From assembly GCA_016297415.1 (NCBI GenBank), contig JAEDGQ010000106.1, positions 1 to 5,559 on the forward strand: DNA of 5,559 nucleotides, read 5' to 3'. A program made the translations under genes and the position numbers. Positions within the stretch are counted from its first letter, which is position 1. Every line of letters begins with the position of its first letter. This DNA is from Treponema sp. (GTDB taxonomy: Bacteria > Spirochaetota > Spirochaetia > Treponematales > Treponemataceae). A model generated the notes under the pieces. It was not told the origin of the DNA. It searched no databases and was given only the letters and a program-made list of their open reading frames with translations. Shown here one piece after another: positions 1-5,559 of the stretch.

Positions 1-123
1 TTTTCCCCAGCCTGGAAGATTGAACTCTTCTTCATCTAAAAAACTGTTGCCGCAATTATATCGGACAAAAAAACTGCCGCCTTTTTTAATAACAATATCA
101 GTAAGTCCATCTCCATTCAGATC
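1..123 (-). repeat. FG-GAP/VCBS-like repeat 5, reaching the window edge (residues 1764-1804)
   Basis: DLNGDGLTDIV starts at residue 1764, 122 residues after repeat 4. It is followed by GGSFFVRYNCGNSF, a good 'xxVRxNxGxxF' strand-turn, and the sequence is cut at LPGWGK. The preceding segment (SSGASCGCGVNVSASS) is Ser/Gly-rich with a Cys-Gly-Cys at 1745-1747. The protein clearly continues past base 1. Confidence 0.85.
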
Positions 124-3100
124 CATAAACATTCTGGAAGTTACAGTACTGGAAGCACTTACATTTACTCCACAACCGCAACTTGCCCCGGAAGAAAGAC
201 TGTTTGCAAATGTTGTTCTATCCCCAGTTCCTCCAATTGTCTTGGATAAATCTCCATTCAAGCCTTCTGATTTTGAATTACTGACATTTAAATATTCAAT
301 ATCCTTAAAATACTGAGTTTCTGATAATTTTTTTCCATCATTCAAAAAAATATGATTTGTAAAAACTGTTTTTGTTTCTTCTTCCTGTTCTGATTCTTCA
401 TCAAAAACTTCATTCTGCTTTTCTTTTTCTTCCGTAACTGTATAACTATCTACACTACAAAAATCAGGAAGTCCATCTCCATTCAAATCCACAAATCCTT
501 TTTTCTGAATGCTTGAACTGTTGGAATTTGACCATCCCCCGCCACCACCAGAAGACGGATTCATTATACTTATATTTATCCGGGAATTAAGTCTTTTGAC
601 TGACGCAGAACCTTCAGTTCCGGCGGAATATCCTTTTGTTTTTGCATGAACTTCATTTTCATTCAAAACCTTTGGTAAAGATTCAAAACTTCCTTCCGAG
701 AACTCAAGTGATTTTCCATTCTGTACAGTTTCTACAAGTTTTCCAAAATATACAGTTCCGCCTTTTACTATATCTGGAATATTGTCACCGTTTACATCAA
801 AAAGCTGTTGTTTTACTTTTGTAACAGCGTCATTTGTAGACGAAGAAGCGCCAATTTTAAGGCCGCCTTCTGCAGAGCCTTTTGCTTTTGCAAATCCATT
901 TACTGTATCAAGAATCTGAGTATATCTGTAACCAACACCTGCGGAGGCTGAAATCTGTGCTGTAGTATCTGTTCCTGTGGTTTCACTTTTTGTCAGATAC
1001 GGAAGACGCCAGTTTTCATATAACTTATTTTCATCTGCTGAACCATTCCTGATTTTTATTCCTTCAATTTCGTAAAAAGTATTTCCTCCGGCTCTTTCAC
1101 TATGAAGAATATTTCCCAAAATAAATGGCATGTAACTGTTGTTTTCCTGATCTGTAAAAACTGCTCCTGTAAGAGCCTTTTCCAGATTCAAATAATATTT
1201 ACAATGTGTAAGCCACTTGCCATTTTCAATTTTATTTTCTGCAGGAAGTGAATAATAAACGTATTTACTTCCCTGATCTTCAAAAGCCGCTGCATCTGCC
1301 TTTGTATTTTTTATTTTATCTTTTTCAGAGGCTGCTTCATAAAAACGTTCAAGATTCTTAAATGACAAATCAGCTTCCTGATTCTGCCAGATGCCATAAA
1401 ACCAGTTATTGGCTCCACCTGTCAAATAATCACCACACACTACATCAATGGAAAAATCGGTTTTTGTAATATTCAGAGGAAAATCTCCCTGATCATTTAC
1501 TTCCGGCGCAGGTACCTCCTGTTCTTTTTCATTGAAATATTTTTCTGTTTTGTAAACATTCACAGGCCGGGTCAGAATCTTTGAAGAAAAACCTTTGACT
1601 TCTCCTTCTGCCGTAGTCCATGGAAGCATTTCTTCCCTGCAAGATGTAAAAACTCCCTGTTCAGTCAGTCGTGTAATTTCAAAAAAGTTTTCATTTATTC
1701 TGTACAATTTTTCTCTGTTAAAAGTCTGTGTAATTTGAATGGTTTCTGTTTTTCCAATTCCATACAATCTGCACAGATTTATAAAACCATTAAATTCACC
1801 TTCTTTTCCAGACAAAACCGGAAGATACGAATCACTCTCTTCATCATAATAATTCAATTCAAGATTGCTGTATTCATTTTTCAGTTCAAATCCATTTTCG
1901 GTTTTTTCGTAAAAAGGAATCTGTGTCCTTATAACTTCTTCCAGAATCAAATCTGCATCGCCATAATCAGGAACTGTTTTTTTTGTGTATTCTTTATGTT
2001 CTTTCTCCAGAATTTTTCCATCTTCCGATCGTTTTTCGGGAATTACTACAACATCATACATTGCTTCTATAAAATCATTTTTCTGCCTGTCTGTAAAAAA
2101 ATTCGGGATTAAATTGAATTCATCGCTTTTTACATTAAAAACGGACCAGTAGTTGTTTTTTGAATCAAATAATCCGTCTGCACAATTCTTTGAAACTCCT
2201 CTGCTTTCCAGATATTTTTTCCCAGCAAAAACATATTCATTTAAATTCAAATTTCCACATTTGTAATCAGGGGAAGTAAACTCAAAAACTACAGTACTTT
2301 CAAACTGCCCTTTTTCATCTTTTTCGATGCCACATTTTATATATCCTTCTTTTTTTTCCAGCAAAGTAAAATTCAGTTTTGTAAAGCTGCTGTTTTTTTC
2401 TCTGGCAAATTCACCTGTTTTTGTATTGTAATAAAGATTCTCAATCTCTCCACCTTCAGAGCCGGCATACTTTCCAAGATTAATGAAAGAGTTTCCTTCT
2501 TTTACAGTCCATGTTCCGGGAATATTATCTGATCTAAGACTTCCTGTTTCTGTTTTTGCTGAAGCGTTAAATTGTCCCTCCGCATATCTGACATTGAAAA
2601 TTTTATAATTGTCAGCCAAATCAGGATTTTTTTCATTAAACTCCTTTAAATTGTATTTATTAAAAAACTCCCAGGCCTTGCTGCTTCTGCATTCCTCACA
2701 AAAATCTTCCTCTTCCTCCTCTGTAAATTCGATCATGTAAATCAACTGTCTTGAAGCCATTACACAGAACTGTCTGGCAAATTCTGAAAGATACTTTTCT
2801 CTGTCAGTCTGCTTTTCGCTTAATTCGTTTACATGCTTTATAAGGGCATCAAACTGCTGTGGTGTGTAAACGGTATGTAAAAGGTATTTTTTTTCGATCT
2901 GAGTTTTATTCAGCAAAGTTTTTTCTTCTTCAAGAACTGTTATGGCGTAAGGTTCAACCCAGTCTGTTTTGAAGGGCTTTATTTCTTTATATTGAAGGTT
3001 TATATTCCAGTCCAAATCTGTCTGACGGCTTTCTTTTAGACGGTTTATTCCCCACAGAATATATTGATTTTTTCCTACAGAAATTTCGTTTTTTCGTGTT

Positions 3101-5412
3101 TTTTCCTGAGAATCAATAATTTCAAGATCATTAAAACTTTCTTTTCCTGCTGTATTTTTAGTTACCATCCGTACAGTTAATGGATTTTCCTCTCCTGTAT
3201 AAAAAGTCCTTCCTGAATTATTAATCGAAATTCCTTTGATTTTTTCATTTACTTCAAGAACACCTTCAAAAGGAGCTTTCCAGACTCTAAAAGGTGTCTG
3301 AACATAATAACTTTTTTCATAATCTTCCTGATTTTCTATCTCGTCTACAGAGTTTTCAATTACCTTTCCCGAAAAATAAACCTTTTCAAATTCCAGATTT
3401 CCTTTATTCTTTAAATAGTAATTGTCTCCGCTCAGGGCTATGTCTATAAGTCCATCATTATCCATATCAATAAAGGAACTGACGTTTTTATTACTGGAGT
3501 GCTGTTTTACAATGGAAAGTGAGCCGCCTAAAGTTGGTGAAACATAAGCTCCTTTTAATCCCAGACCTGCATAGATGTTTCCACCTATAGAAGAACTGTC
3601 AGAACTTTCTACATTGATTCTTTTTTTTATGTCGCTTCCCTGGCATTTTAGAGGAACTGAATCATCAAAACCTTTTCCATTATTAAGGCGAACCATAAGA
3701 ATATCATTTTTATAGAATACACTGTCTGGTTTTCCATCTCCATTAACATCTGCAAGAGAATCATCCGTCTGAGTTTCGCTGGTTCCTTTATATCCGTTAA
3801 CACCGGTTGTAACACGAACATCACAGGATGCAGTTCCAACTCCAGCACCGGAACTTGAATTAAAAGTTATGCCTTTGGAAGAAGAACTGGCTGTAGATAT
3901 GTTTATACTTTCGTCGTCATAGACAAAATAGGGCACAGGAGAATCAAACATTTCATCTTTATTCACAGATTCATATTCAAAAAAGTATGTATATTTATTT
4001 TCAGACTCAAAATTCCCTGCCCAAACTGTCAGACTATCAAGAAGAGAAACTGCCGCCAGGTCTTCTTTATATTTGAAGGAAAAAGATTTTATAATCTGTT
4101 CACTACCATTTACTTTCATTGAAGTTTGTATTGAAGTAAGAAGCAGTCTGTTTTCTACCAGAGTTTTACTTCGGCCATCAATTTTCACATCTTTTCGGCC
4201 TGTTTCGTAATTAAAAACAATTCTATAATTTCCTTCTTTTTTACCAAAACCTGTATATTTTATTTCTGAAAGATATACGGCTCCTCTGTCCTTTTTATAT
4301 TTATAGATTACGGTGTTTCCAAAAAGATCAGATTCCTCCGTAAGATACCAGTTGAAAATTTCTGCACCTGTTCCCTGTGTACTGTTATTTTCCAGGTCGT
4401 TTAAGAGATATTTCCCAAATACTTTTTTTAATCCGTTTTTTTCCGTAACAATCCAGTAATTCTCTTTTCCCTGATCGTTATAAATTCGCCTTGCCGAACA
4501 GAAACCGGGATTTCGTCTTGGAATAAAAATATTTGAATCGCCCTCCCTTTCAAGAAGAACTCCATTCAAAAGGTATGTATCACTTTTTTTCTGATCAAAC
4601 ACATAATCAGGAAGTGCCTGTCTTGTGTCAGTTGTTATGACTTCTTCACAGGCAAGATAAAAGCCTTTTCCAGCAACTCCATTACCAGCTCCGCTTGAAT
4701 AATTGAGAGAAACAGAAGGATTCATTCCCTTTCTTCCATATGGTACCGGAATTTCAAAACTCATTACTGCATCCCCATTCATATCTCCCTGTAAAGGTGA
4801 CATTTTTAAGAGATGACAATCCGGCATTGCAGCTTCAAGATTTTTGATTGAATTAATATTTGTTTCCAGTGGTGAAGGAGTTTCTCCCATAGTAAGAGTA
4901 CCGTTTATCATATCTGTAAAATGAGTCGTTACACCAGTTAATGTACAGTTTTCAACATCAATATCTTTTCGCTTAAGCTTTGTCCATTTTTTTTCAGCAG
5001 TATCGAAAAAGTATGTGCACATATTTTCCAGACAGTTTTTCTTACTGTTTAACTCCCCAGAGTATGGAATTGTAATACTTACTTCTTTTTTGAATTTTGT
5101 TCCTGCAGGAAGAAATCTGTAGGCTCCTCCATCTTCAGTTGCGTTGAAAAGAGTTTCTCCTGTATCTTCTGTCATGTTTAATCTTGTAATTGAGATAAAG
5201 GAATCTTTTTCCAATGCAAAAGGGGGTATATATATAGAAGCTTTTCCCAATTTTACAGTTCCACCTTCACTGGCTTTGATGAATGATTCGTTTTTTTCCG
5301 AATAAGTCTGAAACTCAATCACCGGAGCTTCAGTTTTTTCGGCAAAAAGAACTGCGGGACTCATTGATAAAAGATAAACGCTTAGAACTAAACTCCATAA
5401 AAACTCTCTCAT
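1..5412 (-). CDS. SpvB/TcdB-like exported giant protein with FG-GAP/VCBS repeats (3' end outside window)
   Basis: The frame is open for 1,804 codons from ATG at 5412 to base 1, with no stop, so the C-terminus is missing. The start is supported by AAGGAG six bases upstream and by a signal peptide beginning at once (MREFLWSLVLSVYLL). Visible order: signal peptide 1-24; ZU5-like domain about 48-168; SpvB-type domain about 204-481 (NPSVSLNYSSGAGNG at 231-245); FG-GAP/VCBS motifs at 555-563 (DVNGDGKPD) and 649-657 (DMDNDGLID); unassigned middle about 681-1538; further motifs at 1539-1547, 1642-1650 and 1764-1772. In the SpvB/TcaC/TcdB family this arrangement belongs to the B component of Tc toxins and to related RHS giants, where it forms a beta-propeller and part of a shell around a C-terminal effector. 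Export and a toxin or surface role are inferred; the RHS repeats and effector that would decide it are not in the window. It could equally be a non-toxic surface protein. Base composition is even throughout, with no frameshift seen. Confidence 0.92.
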   Translation of the reverse strand, partial: MREFLWSLVLSVYLLSMSPAVLFAEKTEAPVIEFQTYSEKNESFIKASEGGTVKLGKASIYIPPFALEKDSFISITRLNMTEDTGETLFNATEDGGAYRFLPAGTKFKKEVSITIPYSGELNSKKNCLENMCTYFFDTAEKKWTKLKRKDIDVENCTLTGVTTHFTDMINGTLTMGETPSPLETNINSIKNLEAAMPDCHLLKMSPLQGDMNGDAVMSFEIPVPYGRKGMNPSVSLNYSSGAGNGVAGKGFYLACEEVITTDTRQALPDYVFDQKKSDTYLLNGVLLEREGDSNIFIPRRNPGFCSARRIYNDQGKENYWIVTEKNGLKKVFGKYLLNDLENNSTQGTGAEIFNWYLTEESDLFGNTVIYKYKKDRGAVYLSEIKYTGFGKKEGNYRIVFNYETGRKDVKIDGRSKTLVENRLLLTSIQTSMKVNGSEQIIKSFSFKYKEDLAAVSLLDSLTVWAGNFESENKYTYFFEYESVNKDEMFDSPVPYFVYDDESINISTASSSSKGITFNSSSGAGVGTASCDVRVTTGVNGYKGTSETQTDDSLADVNGDGKPDSVFYKNDILMVRLNNGKGFDDSVPLKCQGSDIKKRINVESSDSSSIGGNIYAGLGLKGAYVSPTLGGSLSIVKQHSSNKNVSSFIDMDNDGLIDIALSGDNYYLKNKGNLEFEKVYFSGKVIENSVDEIENQEDYEKSYYVQTPFRVWKAPFEGVLEVNEKIKGISINNSGRTFYTGEENPLTVRMVTKNTAGKESFNDLEIIDSQEKTRKNEISVGKNQYILWGINRLKESRQTDLDWNINLQYKEIKPFKTDWVEPYAITVLEEEKTLLNKTQIEKKYLLHTVYTPQQFDALIKHVNELSEKQTDREKYLSEFARQFCVMASRQLIYMIEFTEEEEEDFCEECRSSKAWEFFNKYNLKEFNEKNPDLADNYKIFNVRYAEGQFNASAKTETGSLRSDNIPGTWTVKEGNSFINLGKYAGSEGGEIENLYYNTKTGEFAREKNSSFTKLNFTLLEKKEGYIKCGIEKDEKGQFESTVVFEFTSPDYKCGNLNLNEYVFAGKKYLESRGVSKNCADGLFDSKNNYWSVFNVKSDEFNLIPNFFTDRQKNDFIEAMYDVVVIPEKRSEDGKILEKEHKEYTKKTVPDYGDADLILEEVIRTQIPFYEKTENGFELKNEYSNLELNYYDEESDSYLPVLSGKEGEFNGFINLCRLYGIGKTETIQITQTFNREKLYRINENFFEITRLTEQGVFTSCREEMLPWTTAEGEVKGFSSKILTRPVNVYKTEKYFNEKEQEVPAPEVNDQGDFPLNITKTDFSIDVVCGDYLTGGANNWFYGIWQNQEADLSFKNLERFYEAASEKDKIKNTKADAAAFEDQGSKYVYYSLPAENKIENGKWLTHCKYYLNLEKALTGAVFTDQENNSYMPFILGNILHSERAGGNTFYEIEGIKIRNGSADENKLYENWRLPYLTKSETTGTDTTAQISASAGVGYRYTQILDTVNGFAKAKGSAEGGLKIGASSSTNDAVTKVKQQLFDVNGDNIPDIVKGGTVYFGKLVETVQNGKSLEFSEGSFESLPKVLNENEVHAKTKGYSAGTEGSASVKRLNSRINISIMNPSSGGGGGWSNSNSSSIQKKGFVDLNGDGLPDFCSVDSYTVTEEKEKQNEVFDEESEQEEETKTVFTNHIFLNDGKKLSETQYFKDIEYLNVSNSKSEGLNGDLSKTIGGTGDRTTFANSLSSGASCGCGVNVSASSTVTSRMFMDLNGDGLTDIVIKKGGSFFVRYNCGNSFLDEEEFNLPGWGK
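322..489 (-). repeat. FG-GAP/VCBS-like repeat 4 with acidic insertion (residues about 1642-1697)
   Basis: DLNGDGLPDFC begins at residue 1642, 103 residues after repeat 3. The closing part HIFLNDGKKL lies at about 1687-1696, much later than in the other repeats. A Glu/Lys/Gln-rich stretch of roughly 22 residues (about 1661-1682, including DEESEQEEET) is inserted in the blade. Just upstream are five glycines (1622-1626) followed by WSNSNSSS. Confidence 0.85.
685..798 (-). repeat. FG-GAP/VCBS-like repeat 3 (residues about 1539-1576)
   Basis: DVNGDNIPDIV starts at residue 1539. The motif is intact except that Asn replaces the Gly after the second Asp. It is followed by the strand GGTVYFGKL and a NGKSLEFSEGSF turn. 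It is preceded by a Ser/Gly-rich stretch (KGSAEGGLKIGASSS). Confidence 0.82.
799..3372 (-). other. Unassigned middle region between the two VCBS blocks (residues about 681-1538)
   Basis: I do not recognise a single family across these roughly 858 residues. Landmarks: TPFRVWKAPFEGVLEV near Trp711, resembling a beta-sandwich opening seen in other SpvB/VCBS giants; Trp787 (YILWGINRL) and Trp802 (LDWNINLQY) just before a helical, charged stretch of about 830-930; an acidic run then Cys-x-x-Cys at 898-908 (EEEEEDFCEEC); a long beta-rich part of about 935-1320 with alternating hydrophobics; and LTGGANNWFYGIWQ at 1330-1343, whose 'GGxxxWxYGxW' look recurs, from memory, in Tc-like and RHS-linked proteins. 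The end of the region (SETTGTDTTAQISASAGVG) is Ser/Thr/Gly-rich and leads into repeat 3. Tc B subunits have middle domains here, but I cannot align this to them by eye. Confidence 0.6.
3373..3468 (-). repeat. FG-GAP/VCBS-like repeat 2 (residues about 649-680)
   Basis: DMDNDGLIDIAL begins at residue 649, 94 residues after repeat 1. It keeps all acidic positions of the motif. It is followed by YYLKNKGNLEFEKV, the equivalent of the 'xxLNxGxxF' strand-turn. The preceding stretch (SSSIGGNIYAGLGLKGAYV) is again Ser/Gly-rich. After this repeat the propeller-type pattern stops for about 860 residues. Confidence 0.8.
3658..3750 (-). repeat. FG-GAP/VCBS-like repeat 1 (residues about 555-585)
   Basis: DVNGDGKPD at 555-563 is a complete DxNxDGxxD calcium-loop motif. 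It is followed by the strand SVFYKNDILMVRL and the closing NNGKGF turn typical of FG-GAP/VCBS propeller blades. About 60 Ser/Gly/Thr-rich residues precede it, including SSSGAGVGTASCDVRV. Confidence 0.85.
3970..4803 (-). other. SpvB/TcaC/TcdB N-terminal-type domain (residues about 204-481)
   Basis: Several family landmarks occur in the expected order: MSPLQGDMNGDAVMSFEIPV at 204-223 followed by a Tyr-Gly-Arg-Lys-Gly turn; NPSVSLNYSSGAGNG at 231-245 and then GVAGKGF; a segment ending in DTYLLNG at 278-284; YWIVTEKNGLKKVFG around Trp320; NWYLTEESDLFGN at 354-366 and then a TVIYKYKKD strand; YRIVFNYETGRKD; and a closing TYFFEYE at about 475-481. These match the SpvB/TcdB pattern of 'PxLxLxYSSGxGNGxxGxGW', 'DxYxLxGxxL', 'WxxxxxDxxGNxIxYxY' and 'FxYExRxD'. 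In Tc toxins this domain begins the B subunit and contributes to the shell and propeller. One deviation is Phe251 where the family usually has Trp in the 'GxGW' turn. Confidence 0.87.
4909..5271 (-). other. ZU5-like beta domain (residues about 48-168)
   Basis: The segment opens with GGTVKLGKASIYIPPFAL (residues 50-67), the 'GG-x-V ... I-x-[IV]-P-x-x-A-L' pattern that starts ZU5-type domains. It continues through a hydrophobic-alternating stretch (YRFLPAGTKF, then KKEVSITIPY), a strand pair around YFFDTAEKKWTKL, and closes with TGVTTHFTDM ending at residue 168. ZU5 domains are beta-sandwich modules found in many extracellular and adaptor proteins. Here it sits between the signal peptide and the SpvB domain. 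The assignment rests on pattern recognition only. A different immunoglobulin-like fold is possible. Confidence 0.55.
5341..5412 (-). other. Sec signal peptide (residues 1-24)
   Basis: Residues 1-24 have a very short n-region (one Arg at position 2, followed by Glu3), a hydrophobic core from about Phe4 to Leu15, and a polar-to-small c-region ending PAVLFA before EKTEAP. Cleavage after Ala24 is the likeliest. There is no lipobox cysteine, so this looks like signal peptidase I processing rather than a lipoprotein. The weak positive charge is somewhat atypical. It implies that the giant product leaves the cytoplasm by Sec. As I recall, classical Tc-toxin B subunits do not carry such a peptide. 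Confidence 0.8.
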
Positions 5413-5418
5413 AATTCT

Positions 5419-5424
5419 CTCCTT
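5419..5424 (-). promoter_or_regulatory. Shine-Dalgarno site of the SpvB-like gene
   Basis: AAGGAG on the minus strand ends six bases before the ATG at 5412. This strong, well-spaced site fixes the start, since the same frame is open for a further 37 codons upstream (to a TGA at 5524-5526) without an ATG. GTG and TTG codons there have no comparable site. Confidence 0.85.
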
Positions 5425-5432
5425 ATGAAACA

Positions 5433-5444
5433 CCGCGTTAGCGG
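5433..5444. repeat. Short inverted repeat (4-bp stem, GTTA loop)
   Basis: CCGC and GCGG flank a four-base loop just upstream of the ribosome binding site. It directly abuts the next inverted repeat. It has no following T-run on either strand, so it does not look like an intrinsic terminator. Confidence 0.5.
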
Positions 5445-5462
5445 CAGTGCAGGGAGGCACTG
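5445..5462. repeat. Inverted repeat with 6-bp stem
   Basis: CAGTGC and GCACTG form a perfect six-base-pair stem around the six-base loop AGGGAG. Together with its neighbours it would make the leader transcript strongly structured 20 to 150 bases upstream of the start codon. Confidence 0.6.
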
Positions 5463-5465
5463 TAT

Positions 5466-5502
5466 CTGCAGAATGATGATACAACGTAGCAGCATTCTGC
5501 AG
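5466..5502. repeat. Long inverted repeat with 10-bp perfect outer arms
   Basis: CTGCAGAATG (5466-5475) is exactly reverse-complementary to CATTCTGCAG (5493-5502). The inner part can extend the stem: T5477 and G5478 pair with A5491 and C5490, and T5480 to C5482 pair with A5488 to G5486, leaving a three-base loop and two mismatches. No T-run follows on either strand. It looks like a dispersed-repeat unit or an RNA structure rather than a terminator. Confidence 0.7.
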
Positions 5503-5532
5503 TGATGGGGATGTCCAAAAAGTTCAACTTGC

Positions 5533-5557
5533 GGTGGTTGAGCTTGTCGAAACCACC
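5533..5557. repeat. Inverted repeat at the window edge
   Basis: GGTGGTT (5533-5539) and AACCACC (5551-5557) are perfect 7-bp arms around GAGCTTGTCGA. From memory, closely similar palindromes (minus strand GGTTTCGACAAGCTCAACC) are scattered in intergenic DNA of many bacterial genomes; I could not check this here. The element lies two bases from the window end, so its outer boundary cannot be judged. Confidence 0.6.
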
Positions 5558-5559
5558 AT

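Noticed and set aside
20..316. Plus-strand open frame of 98 codons
   Set aside because: It lies opposite the FG-GAP/VCBS repeat 5 region of the giant gene, shows no ribosome binding site or recognisable motif, and its Ser/Pro/Leu composition is what the complement of this coding sequence gives.
636..824. Plus-strand open frame of 62 codons
   Set aside because: It overlaps the minus-strand DVNGDNIPD repeat coding. It has no independent support.
1622..1626. Five-glycine run as a sortase-type or linker signature (residue numbers 1622-1626; bases 535-549)
   Set aside because: It is internal, lies in a Ser/Asn-rich loop before VCBS repeat 4, and has no context for a sorting function; a flexible loop explains it.
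1735..2112. Plus-strand open frame of 125 codons, Phe/Ile-rich and looking membrane-like
   Set aside because: The Phe/Ile richness arises from complementing Lys/Glu/Asn-rich codons of the giant protein. No start signal is seen and it is wholly antisense to a well-supported gene.
3648..3848. Minus-strand open frame of 66 codons in another frame
   Set aside because: It is out of frame within the giant gene and covers the first calcium-loop repeat. It is a shadow.
5445..5502. Intrinsic terminator for an upstream gene
   Set aside because: The stems are plausible but neither is followed by a run of T on either strand.
5522..5543. Possible integron attC core sites (GTTCAAC and GTTGAGC fit RYYYAAC and GTTRRRY)
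   Set aside because: The two cores are only eight bases apart, leaving no room for the inner L sites and spacers of an attC. No integrase is present.
5425..5559. Sigma-70 promoter for the giant gene
   Set aside because: TTGAAC and TTGGAC on the minus strand resemble a -35 box, but no acceptable -10 box lies 16-18 bases downstream. I do not call one.

Overview
The window is almost entirely one very large, 5'-complete and 3'-truncated gene on the minus strand. Its ATG is at 5412, and the frame stays open for 1,804 codons to the first base of the window without meeting a stop, so the gene continues beyond the left edge. Because it has no stop inside the window, a finder that requires closed ORFs would miss it. 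Every other sizeable open frame in the window is a short shadow of this gene.

The predicted protein has five parts in order. (1) A Sec-type signal peptide (residues 1-24). (2) A beta-rich ZU5-like domain (about 48-168). (3) An SpvB/TcaC/TcdB-type N-terminal domain (about 204-481). (4) A first pair of FG-GAP/VCBS-like calcium-motif repeats (aspartates beginning at 555 and 649). (5) A long middle part of about 860 residues with beta-rich and helical stretches that I cannot assign to a family, followed by three more FG-GAP/VCBS-like repeats (starting at 1539, 1642 and 1764); the last runs to the window edge. This is the N-terminal half of a Tc-toxin B-like / SpvB-RHS giant exported protein. In such proteins an RHS/YD-repeat shell and a variable C-terminal effector usually follow, but neither lies in this window, so toxin activity is inference.

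The remaining 147 bases (5413-5559) are the upstream leader. It is clearly more G+C-rich (about 51% by my count) than the gene (about 35-40% in sampled lines) and holds a good Shine-Dalgarno site and a row of inverted repeats: 5433-5444, 5445-5462, 5466-5502 and 5533-5557. This looks like dispersed-repeat material placed just before the gene. I see no convincing promoter, terminator, tRNA, rRNA, CRISPR array or transposase.

Organism: the A+T-rich coding sequence, AGA-dominated arginine codons, a signal-peptide-bearing SpvB/VCBS giant and repeat-laden intergenic DNA would fit a host-associated spirochaete of the Treponema type. This is an impression from general knowledge; no marker gene here proves it, and other A+T-rich anaerobes remain possible.
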